A DNA stretch of 56,573 bases. Source: an uncultured Alphaproteobacteria bacterium. GTDB lineage: Bacteria; Pseudomonadota; Alphaproteobacteria; HIMB59; GCA-002718135. Shown here in pieces: positions 11,428 to 19,723 of this stretch. How positions within the stretch are numbered: the stretch's first letter is position 1; the number at the start of each line of letters is the position of its first letter. A program made the translations under genes and the position numbers. Below the pieces are notes generated by a model. That model did not search any database, was not told the origin of the DNA, and worked only from the letters and a program-made list of their open reading frames with translations. The DNA is taken from positions 133,812 to 190,384 of the forward strand of contig CACNLM010000002.1 in the NCBI GenBank assembly GCA_902621305.1, written 5' to 3'.

Positions 11428-12947
11428 TACACTACACCTGCCATCAATAAACCTAACTCACGGTCAGTTACATTTTTATTATCTTTTTCACCTACAATCT
11501 TTCCATCAAACATTACAACAATTCTATCCGACAATGAAAGCACTTCATCTAATTCAACAGATACCAAAAGTATCGCTGCCCCTCTATCTCTCATGTCTAT
11601 CAATCTTTGATGAATAAATTCAATTGCACCAATGTCTACACCTCTAGTTGGCTGACCAACTAATAATACTTTTGGATTTTCATTTAGTTCTCTACTTAAA
11701 ATTATCTTTTGTTGGTTACCTCCAGAAAAATTGGATGTAATTAAATTTGGTGATTGAGGCCTTACATCATACTCTTCCATTATTTTCTTAGAATGAGAAA
11801 TTATATCTCTATGATTTAAGACAGATGACTTTGAAAAAGGTTGCTGATCGTGGTAACCAAAAATTAAATTTTCATAGGCTTTAAAATCTGTAACTAGACC
11901 CATCCTCTGTCTATCCTCAGGAACATGTGCTAGCCCCTTATCTTTTAACTCTCTTGGGTCCAAGAAATTTTGACTATCTGATACTTTTTTTCCTTCTAAA
12001 TATATTTCTCCAGACTCAACTTTTCTTATACCAGAAAGCGCTTCTAATAATTCTGTTTGTCCGTTTCCAGTAACACCCGCTAAGCCTAATATTTCTCCTG
12101 AACGAATTTCCAAGTCTACATTCTTTACTCTTGTTACGTCAAGATCATCTTTAACTGTAAGATTCTTAACCTTAAATAAAACTTCTCCTGCTTTTACTTC
12201 AGATTTATCAAGTCTTAGTAATACACTTCTTCCAACCATCATTTCAGCCAATTGTTCTTTATTTGTATTTTCTGTTTTAGTGTGACCCACCATTTCACCC
12301 TGGCGCATCACAGAAACTTCACTTGTTAAATCCATTATCTCAATTAATTTGTGTGTAATCAAAACTATTGTTTTGCCTTCTTCTTTCAAGGATCGTAATA
12401 TTTTGAAAAGCTCATCAACTTCTTGAGGTGTTAAAACACCTGTTGGTTCATCAAGTATAAGAATTTCCGCACCTCTATATAGTGACTTTAAAATTTCAAC
12501 TCTTTGACGGAACCCAACTGATAAATCAGAAATGGTGGAGTTAAGATCAATGTTTAATTTGTATGTGTCACATAAATCTTTTAAATCTTTTTTTGCTTTT
12601 TCTAAATTTTTTCCAAATACGAGTTCGCCTTCAAATCCTAGAATAATATTTTCTAAAACTGTAAAATTTTCTACCAACATAAAATGTTGGTGCACCATAC
12701 CAATGCCATTAATAATTGAATCTTTTGGTGATCTAAGATTTATTTCCTTTCCATTAACTTTTATTGTTCCTGAATTAGCTTGATAAAGACCGAAAACGAT
12801 ACTCATTAAAGTCGACTTACCTGCACCGTTTTCTCCAATTATTCCATGGATTGTCCCTTTGTTAATTGTAAGATTTATATTCTTGTTGGCGTGAACGTGG
12901 CCAAAAGATTTATTTATGTTTGTTAGTTCTAGGATGGGTGAGACCAT
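11427..12947 (-). CDS. nucleoside ABC transporter, double ATPase subunit (NupO/YufO type)
   Basis: Duplicated ATP-binding protein of 506 residues. The first domain has a canonical Walker A (GENGAGKST, about residue 37), signature LSVGFRQR and Walker B ILILDEPTG. The second has a lysine-less P-loop (GVTGNGQTE), signature FSGGNQQK and altered Walker B LLVGQPTRG. Such asymmetry is normal in this family and in sugar importers, where one site is catalytic. It lies between the binding protein and the permeases and energises import at the inner membrane. Confidence 0.92.
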   Translation of the reverse strand: MVSPILELTNINKSFGHVHANKNINLTINKGTIHGIIGENGAGKSTLMSIVFGLYQANSGTIKVNGKEINLRSPKDSIINGIGMVHQHFMLVENFTVLENIILGFEGELVFGKNLEKAKKDLKDLCDTYKLNIDLNSTISDLSVGFRQRVEILKSLYRGAEILILDEPTGVLTPQEVDELFKILRSLKEEGKTIVLITHKLIEIMDLTSEVSVMRQGEMVGHTKTENTNKEQLAEMMVGRSVLLRLDKSEVKAGEVLFKVKNLTVKDDLDVTRVKNVDLEIRSGEILGLAGVTGNGQTELLEALSGIRKVESGEIYLEGKKVSDSQNFLDPRELKDKGLAHVPEDRQRMGLVTDFKAYENLIFGYHDQQPFSKSSVLNHRDIISHSKKIMEEYDVRPQSPNLITSNFSGGNQQKIILSRELNENPKVLLVGQPTRGVDIGAIEFIHQRLIDMRDRGAAILLVSVELDEVLSLSDRIVVMFDGKIVGEKDNKNVTDRELGLLMAGVV

Positions 12948-12995
12948 AAAATTGTTTAGATCTTAGGTCTCACCTGATTATTTAAAATAGTTCTA

Positions 12996-13973
12996 TTACT
13001 CTTGTGACCAGTCAGCTACTTCCATAGAGCCGCTCACAATTTCTGCTGCTGCTGCTTCTACAGCTGATTCCATTTCAGAAGATACCATGCCATCTTTAGT
13101 AGCATAACCAACCATCCCTTCTGCTAAACCAAGAATATGAATTCCTGACTCGAAAGTACCTGCATCAGTCTTTTGAGCTTGTTCAAAAATTGTTAAGTCC
13201 AAACGCTTTAACATAGAAGTAAGCATGTTACCTGGGTGCATCCAGTTTTGATTTGTATCAACGCCGATACCCATAATACCTGCATCAGCTGCTGCTTGAA
13301 GAACACCAATACCTGTTCCACCCGCTGCTTGATAAACAACATCTGCACCACCATCAATTTGTGCTTTTGTTAATTCAGCACCTTTAGTTGGATTGTTCCA
13401 TGCTTCTGGTGTTGTTCCAGTCATATTAGCTAAAACTGTGATGTTAGGATTAACATATTGAGCACCTTGCTCATAGCCTCCTTGGAACTTTCTAATTAAA
13501 GGAATATCCATTCCTCCAACAAATCCAATTGTTCCACTTTCAGACGCCATAGCCGCAATCATACCAACTAGGAATGAACCTTCGTGTTCCTTATAACAAG
13601 CTTGATAAATGTTGCTAGCTGGATCATCCACCCAACAAACATCAACTGCAACAAAGTTTGTATCCGGATAATCTGGAGCAACTGCTGCAACTGCATCTGC
13701 TTGTGCAAATCCCATTGCTACGATTAGTGATGCGCCTCTATCTGCTATCTTACGCATACCTTGTTCAATTTGAGTGTTATTTGAAGCTTCAAATTCAACC
13801 ATGTCCCAACCAAGTTCATTTTGAACTCTTAATGCGCTTTCGTAAGCTAGTTCGTTAAATGATTTATCGAACTTTCCTCCAGAGTCATATACAACTCCAA
13901 TTTTGTTTGCAAACGCACTTGAAGAGAAGACAAGAGCGAAAGAAACTGTAAATATACTTAAAATTTTCTTCAT
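12996..13973 (-). CDS. BMP family (PnrA-like) nucleoside-binding periplasmic protein
   Basis: The 325-residue protein has a signal peptide (about 1-22, SSSAFA then NK) and the BMP/PnrA fold: KIGVVYDSGGKFDKSFNELAY, ASLIVAMGFAQADAV, GFVGGMDIPLIRKFQGGYEQG and VVYQAAGGTGIGVLQAA. No lipobox cysteine, so it should be soluble in the periplasm. PnrA-type proteins bind purine or pyrimidine nucleosides. A GGGGGAT-like Shine-Dalgarno precedes the ATG by about 6 bases. It is the first gene of the transporter unit, as expected for the most abundant component. Confidence 0.92.
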   Translation of the reverse strand: MKKILSIFTVSFALVFSSSAFANKIGVVYDSGGKFDKSFNELAYESALRVQNELGWDMVEFEASNNTQIEQGMRKIADRGASLIVAMGFAQADAVAAVAPDYPDTNFVAVDVCWVDDPASNIYQACYKEHEGSFLVGMIAAMASESGTIGFVGGMDIPLIRKFQGGYEQGAQYVNPNITVLANMTGTTPEAWNNPTKGAELTKAQIDGGADVVYQAAGGTGIGVLQAAADAGIMGIGVDTNQNWMHPGNMLTSMLKRLDLTIFEQAQKTDAGTFESGIHILGLAEGMVGYATKDGMVSSEMESAVEAAAAEIVSGSMEVADWSQE

Positions 13974-14065
13974 ACCAAAAATCCCCCTTAAATATGAATT
14001 ATAGATATCTCATTGATAACATTTTCTTGATAAAAAAATGCATTAAAAAATGAGATTATGGGTAA

Positions 14066-14094
14066 ATAATAGGATTTTTTATGGATAACTTCAA
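14066..14094 (-). promoter_or_regulatory. candidate promoter of the nucleoside transporter operon
   Basis: Reading the minus strand, TTGAAG (14094-14089) and TATTAT (14071-14066) are separated by exactly 17 bases, a good sigma-70 match. The -35 overlaps the upp stop codon. It would drive the binding protein, ATPase and permeases independently of upp read-through. A second TATAAT lies closer to the gene but with a poor -35. Confidence 0.4.
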
Positions 14095-14711
14095 GTACCC
14101 ATGTACCTATCGCCTGCGTCACCTAAGCCCGGTACAATGAACTTATTTTTATTCAACTTCGCATCGATATTACATGTAAATATATGAATGCCTTTTTGCT
14201 CTTTTTGGATATTTTTTATACCTTCAGGAGCAGCTAGCAAAGACACCAAAAATATATCTTTGATATTAACACCTTTGTTTTTAATAAGGTTGATAGCTGC
14301 AATTGATGAATTGCCTGTTGCTAACATTGGGTCTAGGATTAACACCTTTTTATTTTTAACTCTTGGAAGCTTAAAGAGGTATTCTACAGGTTCATAAGTT
14401 TGTTCGTCACGGTATAAACCTATATGACCTTTTTCAGCTTCCGGTAAAAATTTTGCAAACCCCTCAAGTAACCCTAAACCAGCACGTAAAATTGGAACCA
14501 AAATTATGGGTTGACCCAAGGCTGTACCACTCATTTTTTTTAGAGGTGTTTCAATTGTTTGTTTTTTAAATGGAACGTATTGAAGAACATCAGAAGCAAT
14601 GAGGTAGCTTATTTCATTCATAGTTTGTCTAAAAACAGTATTTGATGTTTTTTTATTTCGTAAAATTGTTAATTTGTATTGAACGAATGGTGATTTAATT
14701 ACTGTAATCAT
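14091..14711 (-). CDS. upp: uracil phosphoribosyltransferase
   Basis: Makes UMP from uracil and PRPP. The 206-residue protein shows the PRPP-binding loop VLILDPMLATGNS, GLGLLEGFAKFLPEAEKGHIG, and the family-specific C-terminus PGLGDAGDRYMGT, which binds uracil. It lies upstream of, and in the same direction as, the nucleoside transporter, so imported pyrimidines can be salvaged directly. The phosphorylase or hydrolase needed to release uracil from nucleosides is not in the window. Confidence 0.95.
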   Translation of the reverse strand: MITVIKSPFVQYKLTILRNKKTSNTVFRQTMNEISYLIASDVLQYVPFKKQTIETPLKKMSGTALGQPIILVPILRAGLGLLEGFAKFLPEAEKGHIGLYRDEQTYEPVEYLFKLPRVKNKKVLILDPMLATGNSSIAAINLIKNKGVNIKDIFLVSLLAAPEGIKNIQKEQKGIHIFTCNIDAKLNKNKFIVPGLGDAGDRYMGT

Positions 14712-14746
14712 ATGCGATTACATATATAGAAATCCCACTAAGAGCA

Positions 14747-15232
14747 ATGCGGTTATCAATTTATTTTTTAACATTAATGTTTTTATCTAGCTGTACCACT
14801 ATTGAAGTTGGGAGAGAAGTTGTTAAAGTTGGGGCGGTAGTAAAAGATAAAGTTGAAGAAACTATTATAAAAAAAGAACCAGAAATTATTGAAGATAAAA
14901 CTATTGTTGAAGAACAACAAATTATCACTGAAGAAAAAGAAGAGGAAAAAACTATAGTTAAGGAGCAGCAAAAAATCGCAGAAATAAATTTCATGGGAAA
15001 ACAACTTGCTGAGATAAAACAAAAACTGGGACAGCCTAATTTAGCACGATCTGATGGCTCGGTGCATATGATGCGATATGATAGTAGTTCATGTAGGTTG
15101 TTTATCTTTTTTAATATAAACTCAAATATTAAAAGAGTAGAATATTTTGAATTTCGAGACTCTTTAGGAGAGCTTATAAATACAAAGAACTCGATAGAAG
15201 AATGTTATAAAGAATACGACTTTACTAGCTAA
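14747..15232 (+). CDS. lipoprotein with E/K-rich linker and SmpA-like C-terminal region
   Basis: The 161-residue protein has a lipoprotein signal (LSSC, lipidated C16). Residues about 35-80 are a charged, repeat-like coil (KTIVEEQQ and a later KTIVKEQQ). The last 80 residues contain GKQLAEIKQKLGQPNLARSDG and a beta-strand run SCRLFIFF, resembling the small alpha/beta domain of SmpA/OmlA-type lipoproteins. A role in the outer membrane or envelope is inferred; no specific function is known. It diverges from upp with 35 bp between starts, and its 3' end overlaps pyc by 8 bp. Confidence 0.75.
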   Translation: MRLSIYFLTLMFLSSCTTIEVGREVVKVGAVVKDKVEETIIKKEPEIIEDKTIVEEQQIITEEKEEEKTIVKEQQKIAEINFMGKQLAEIKQKLGQPNLARSDGSVHMMRYDSSSCRLFIFFNINSNIKRVEYFEFRDSLGELINTKNSIEECYKEYDFTS

Positions 15233-18200
15233 TTTCAACAAGCAAATCTTTGGTTTCCACATTATCACCAGATGCAACATTAATTGATTTGATTGTTCCA
15301 CTTTTATCAGCGTTTATTGTAGTTTCCATTTTCATAGCCTCGATCACTAGTAACTTATCACCCTTAATAACTTTACTACCTGATTGAACAAATATTTTTG
15401 CAACCTGACCCGGTAAAGGTGATCCAACGTGATCTGAATTATTATCATCTGCTTTAGCTCTTTGTGTTATGTTTTTTGAAAATTCTTTATTTTCTATATC
15501 TATTGTTCTTGGTTGTCCGTTAATTTCAAAAAACACGGAGCACTTTCCATTACTATTAACTTCACTTTTAGCTAAGTATCGTAAAATAAGATTTTTACCT
15601 TTATCAATTTCTATCGTATATTCTTTATCTTGTTGAGGACCATAAAAAAATAATTCTGTTGAAAGAATTGATGTATCACTAAACTCCTTGAAGTGATCAA
15701 CATAATCTTTAAAAACTTTTGGATACATTAAGTAAGACGCTAGATGTGTTTGATTAATTTTCATCCCTATTTCATCTTCTAAATTTTTGGCTTCTTTATC
15801 TAAATCAATTGATTCTAAAATTTCCCCAGGTCTTTTTGTTAAAGGTTTAGTATCACCAAGAACTTTCTTTTGTAGTTCTTTTGGAAAGCCTCCTTGAGGT
15901 ATACCAATCTCCCCTTTAAAAAATTCGATGACTGAAGCAGGAAAAGAAATTTCTTTTTTTGGGTCTAACACATCTTCTTTGGATAAATCATTAGCGATCA
16001 TATAGAGCGCCATATCACCTACAATTTTAGAAGAAGGTGTAACTTTAACAATATCACCAAAAAGTTGGTTTACCTCTGCATATTTATTAGCAACCATTCC
16101 CCACTTATCGGTTGTAATTCCCAATGATCTCGCTTGTTCTTTTAAATTTGTAAACTGACCACCAGGCATTTGGTGAAGATAAACATCAGAACTACCACCT
16201 TTAAAATCGGTTTCAAATGCATGATAATTTTGACGGACTTGTTCCCAATATAAAGATAGTGTTCTTATAGCCTCTTCATCAAGTTTTGGGTCTTGATGAT
16301 TTTGTTTCATTATAGATACGATTGATCCAAGTGCAGGCTGTGATGTTAATCCACTCATCGAGTCAATTGCAAGATCCACGATATCTACCTTTTCTTCTAT
16401 AGCAGCTAGAACTGAAGCTGATGAAGTGCCAGATGTATCGTGAGTATGAAAATGAATTGGAAGATCAGTTGTTTGTTTGATTTCATTAACTAATTTTTTT
16501 ATAGCATTAGGTTTTGCTAATCCCGCCATATCTTTAATAGCAATAATATGTGCTCCTGCTTTCTCTAAATCTTTAACAAGATCAATATAATATTTTAATG
16601 TATATTTTTTCTCATTTGGATCAGTTACATCATTAGTGTAACAGATAGTTCCTTCACAAATTTTACTTTGATTGCGGACTTCATCAATTGCAACACGCAT
16701 GTTATCAATTAGATTTAATGAGTCAAACACTCGGAATACATCAATTCCAGCTTCTGCTGATTGTTGAATGAAATGTTTAACAACGTTATCTGGATAATTT
16801 TTATATCCAACAGCATTAGATCCTCTAAAGAGCATTTGTTTAAGAAGGTTAGGCGCCCTTTTGTTTAATCTTGCTAATCTATCCCAAGGATCCTCTTTTA
16901 AAAAACGCATCGATGTATCAAACGTTGCACCACCCCAACATTCTAATGAGAACAAGTTGCTTAGATTTTCACTATAATATTCAGCAATGTTAATAAGATC
17001 ATCTGTTCTCATTCTTGTAGCAAGAAGCGATTGGTGTGCATCACGCATCGTAGTGTCAGTAATTAGGGAGTAGGGTGTTTCTTTTATTTTTTTTGCAAAT
17101 TTTTCTGGACCTAAAGTTTGTAAATCCTTTACATAATTATTTTTTTCACTTTTAGTGTTTGAGATAGGAATTTGAACTTCTACAGCCTTATTACTACTAA
17201 CTCTTCCAGATATATCATTGTGTCCATTCACAATTATATTTCCAAGATAAGATACAATTTTAGATGCTCGATCTTTTTGCGGGTTATAAGCATAGAGCTC
17301 TTTTTTAGTATCCACAAAATTGGTATTGTAATTTCCTTCAAGGAAATCTTTATTGTTTATAAGAGACTCAAGAAATACTAAATTTGTTTTAACACCTCTA
17401 ATTCTAAATTCTCGTAAAGCCCTATCCATTCTTTTAATACAGTCGTCTTGATGCTTTGCCCAAGTTGTTACTTTTACAAGTAAAGAATCATAATAGGGTG
17501 TGATGATCGAACCTGAAGAAGCATTTGCTGCATCTAACCTCACTCCAAAACCAGCGGCCGATCGGTAAGTCATTATCTTCCCATAATCTGGCATAAAATT
17601 ATTAAGCGGATCTTCGGTAGTAACTCTACATTGAATAGCAAATCCATTTAGATGAATGTCTTCTTGTTTAGGAAGAGCTGGATGATTGCCAATTTTTTCA
17701 CCTTCTGCAATTTTAATTTGAGCTTTTACAATATCAATACCAGTTACTTCTTCTGTTACTGTATGTTCAACTTGAATTCTTGGGTTAACTTCAATGAAAT
17801 AAAATTCGCCTGATTTTTTATCAAACAAAAATTCAACAGTTCCTGCACCAAAGTATTTAACTTGTTTTGCAATTTTAATAGCAGCGTTACAAATTTCTTC
17901 TCGAGTTTTGTTTTCAAGAAAATGTGCAGGCGCTCTTTCAATGATCTTTTGATGCCTTCTTTGAAGAGAACAATCTCTTTCAAAAAGATGTATAATATTT
18001 CCATGTTTGTCACCTAAAATTTGCACTTCAATGTGCGCAGCATCTTCTAAAAATTTTTCTATAAATACTTCATCTTTTCCAAAAGCTTTAAGTGACTCAC
18101 TTTGAGCAGTTGTAATTTGGTCTATTAATTCGTTACTTGATCTAACAACACGCATTCCTCGACCGCCACCACCCCAACTAGCTTTAACAATTACTGGGTA

Positions 18201-18665
18201 ACCAATTTTCTCAACTTCTTTTTCAACACTTTTTAAATTTTCTTTTGTCACAAGAACAGACGGAACGGTGCCTACCTTTGCTTCTTCCGCAACTTTTTTA
18301 GCTTCAGTTTTATTTCCAAATCTTTTTAGTATTTCTTTACTAGGTCCAATAAATGTTATGTCATTTTTTTCACACTGCTCAGCTAGTTCAGGACTCTCAG
18401 ATAAAAATCCATAACCTGGATGGATAGCATCAACCTTTGCATCTTTAGCGATTTTAATAATGGAATCTATGTCCAAATATGCTTGTATTGGGCCTTTGCC
18501 TTCACCAACTAAATAACTTTCATCCGTTTTAAATCGGTGAATAGCAAAACGATCTTCTTTAGAATAAATAGCAGCTGTTTTAATACCAGACTCTTCAGCA
18601 GCTCTAAAAATTCGAATAGCAATTTCACTTCTGTTTGCTGCTAAAATTTTACCAATCTTTTTCAT
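15225..18665 (-). CDS. pyc: pyruvate carboxylase
   Basis: Biotin enzyme that carboxylates pyruvate to oxaloacetate, refilling the citric acid cycle. One 1146-residue chain contains the biotin carboxylase domain (about 1-450; GGGGRGMRVV, EVNPRIQVEHTVTEE), the carboxyltransferase (about 530-800; DTTMRDAHQS, metal ligands HFHTHDTSG), the allosteric/linker region and the C-terminal biotinyl domain with EAMKMET (biotinyl lysine near 1112). All parts are intact. The ATG at 18665 is preferred over the TTG just before it. Genes with split subunits are the alternative arrangement; here it is the alpha4 type. Confidence 0.96.
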   Translation of the reverse strand: MKKIGKILAANRSEIAIRIFRAAEESGIKTAAIYSKEDRFAIHRFKTDESYLVGEGKGPIQAYLDIDSIIKIAKDAKVDAIHPGYGFLSESPELAEQCEKNDITFIGPSKEILKRFGNKTEAKKVAEEAKVGTVPSVLVTKENLKSVEKEVEKIGYPVIVKASWGGGGRGMRVVRSSNELIDQITTAQSESLKAFGKDEVFIEKFLEDAAHIEVQILGDKHGNIIHLFERDCSLQRRHQKIIERAPAHFLENKTREEICNAAIKIAKQVKYFGAGTVEFLFDKKSGEFYFIEVNPRIQVEHTVTEEVTGIDIVKAQIKIAEGEKIGNHPALPKQEDIHLNGFAIQCRVTTEDPLNNFMPDYGKIMTYRSAAGFGVRLDAANASSGSIITPYYDSLLVKVTTWAKHQDDCIKRMDRALREFRIRGVKTNLVFLESLINNKDFLEGNYNTNFVDTKKELYAYNPQKDRASKIVSYLGNIIVNGHNDISGRVSSNKAVEVQIPISNTKSEKNNYVKDLQTLGPEKFAKKIKETPYSLITDTTMRDAHQSLLATRMRTDDLINIAEYYSENLSNLFSLECWGGATFDTSMRFLKEDPWDRLARLNKRAPNLLKQMLFRGSNAVGYKNYPDNVVKHFIQQSAEAGIDVFRVFDSLNLIDNMRVAIDEVRNQSKICEGTICYTNDVTDPNEKKYTLKYYIDLVKDLEKAGAHIIAIKDMAGLAKPNAIKKLVNEIKQTTDLPIHFHTHDTSGTSSASVLAAIEEKVDIVDLAIDSMSGLTSQPALGSIVSIMKQNHQDPKLDEEAIRTLSLYWEQVRQNYHAFETDFKGGSSDVYLHQMPGGQFTNLKEQARSLGITTDKWGMVANKYAEVNQLFGDIVKVTPSSKIVGDMALYMIANDLSKEDVLDPKKEISFPASVIEFFKGEIGIPQGGFPKELQKKVLGDTKPLTKRPGEILESIDLDKEAKNLEDEIGMKINQTHLASYLMYPKVFKDYVDHFKEFSDTSILSTELFFYGPQQDKEYTIEIDKGKNLILRYLAKSEVNSNGKCSVFFEINGQPRTIDIENKEFSKNITQRAKADDNNSDHVGSPLPGQVAKIFVQSGSKVIKGDKLLVIEAMKMETTINADKSGTIKSINVASGDNVETKDLLVEIS

Positions 18666-18790
18666 CAAGCCACCATTAAATAAGGATTATTACTTAATAT
18701 TTTTTCGGGGATGCATCTATATGTTCCTTACTGAATTAGCAAGAGATCAAAGGAATTTAGCCATTTTTTAGGATTTGGAAGCAATTATAA

Positions 18791-18817
18791 ATTGATAATA
18801 AACTGCGAATTATCAAT
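18791..18817. promoter_or_regulatory. operator-like inverted repeat between pyc and DUF2244
   Basis: The 209-bp divergent gap 18669-18877 holds a perfect inverted repeat: ATTGATAAT (18791-18799), 9 bases, ATTATCAAT (18809-18817). A TATAAT on the minus strand at 18789-18784 could be the pyc -10, which would place the repeat over the -35 region. The half-site spacing of 18 bases suits a dimeric regulator. The binding protein cannot be named. There is no T run, so it is not a terminator. Confidence 0.4.
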
Positions 18818-18877
18818 CTAATATCTGTGCACATATGTCTCTTTATCAGAAAGGTTATTTTATATTAATGTCGAATT

Positions 18878-19327
18878 ATGAATTCATTAAATGAAAATAT
18901 AAGACCTTATCAAAGCTGTTCTAAATCAGTCTTCTTAGTTTTAGGAATTATTTTTATAAGTTGGATTTCATTATTCTCTATTTTTCTTATTGTACAAGGT
19001 GCATGGCCTGTATCTATATTTCTTGGACTTGAATACTTGATAATTTTTTATTTAATCCGTTTATATTTCAAAGAAAAAAATATTAAGGATGAAATTAACA
19101 TTAATCAAAAAGAAATATCTATAAGAAAATATAAAGGTGATAAAATTTTATACTCTTCTAAATTCAGCACTTATTGGTCAAAAGTTTTTTTTACTAAGTT
19201 AAAAAATAAATCTAAATTATCAATTAAAGAATCTAATAAAGAAACAGAAGTGGCTACCTTTTTACATTCTGAGCTAAAGGAAAAATTATATTTTAGGATA
19301 AAAGAAAAAATTTCATCTTACAATTGA
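18878..19327 (+). CDS. DUF2244 family inner-membrane protein
   Basis: The 149-residue protein has an N-terminal RPYQSCSKS segment, two adjacent membrane helices (about residues 18-40 and 42-63) with the family-typical GAWPVSIFLGLEY between them, and a cytoplasmic C-terminal half ending VATFLHSELKEKLYFRIKEKI. This matches DUF2244, a family widespread in alphaproteobacteria without an established function. It is divergent from pyc and ends 6 bp before the convergent lipoprotein gene. Confidence 0.8.
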   Translation: MNSLNENIRPYQSCSKSVFLVLGIIFISWISLFSIFLIVQGAWPVSIFLGLEYLIIFYLIRLYFKEKNIKDEININQKEISIRKYKGDKILYSSKFSTYWSKVFFTKLKNKSKLSIKESNKETEVATFLHSELKEKLYFRIKEKISSYN

Positions 19328-19333
19328 AAAAAA

Positions 19334-19723
19334 TTATCTTAAAACTTTATCTTTAGTTAAATAGCGCAAATAGGCTTGCATTGATTCAAATATTACTTGA
19401 TCTGCATTTTCGTTTAATAAAAGAAAATTTATAAATACATAAATTTTATTAGGGTTATTAGTAATAAATTTTTCATGAGAATTATTTTTAATAATATCAT
19501 CGTAAGCAGTATTGGTGTCAAATTTTTTTGTAATTTCCTGAAGTTTTGACTTATCAAATCTATTTAAATCATCATTGAAATGCTCAACCAATGAGTTTTT
19601 AAAACCATCTATTGATGTATAATCAAACCTATTATTTTGTTCTTTATAATTTATTTCATTTAATTTGGAAGAGCATGAAAAAATTAATATAAATGAAAGT
19701 ATTAATAGTAATTTATTAATCAC
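19334..19723 (-). CDS. small lipoprotein of unknown function, coupled to the S8 protease
   Basis: The 129-residue protein begins with a lipoprotein signal (FILIFSC, lipidated C17). The mature part is hydrophilic and probably helical, ending in VIFESMQAYLRYLTKDKVLR. I recognise no domain. Its start codon shares one base with the stop of the autotransporter gene, so the two are almost certainly one transcription unit with coupled translation. A helper, substrate or inhibitor role for the protease is possible but unproven. Confidence 0.7.
   Translation of the reverse strand: MINKLLLILSFILIFSCSSKLNEINYKEQNNRFDYTSIDGFKNSLVEHFNDDLNRFDKSKLQEITKKFDTNTAYDDIIKNNSHEKFITNNPNKIYVFINFLLLNENADQVIFESMQAYLRYLTKDKVLR

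Noticed and set aside
11321-11617. Plus-strand open frame across the permease/ATPase junction
   Set aside because: Antisense shadow of two well-supported transporter genes with no start signal or recognisable domain.
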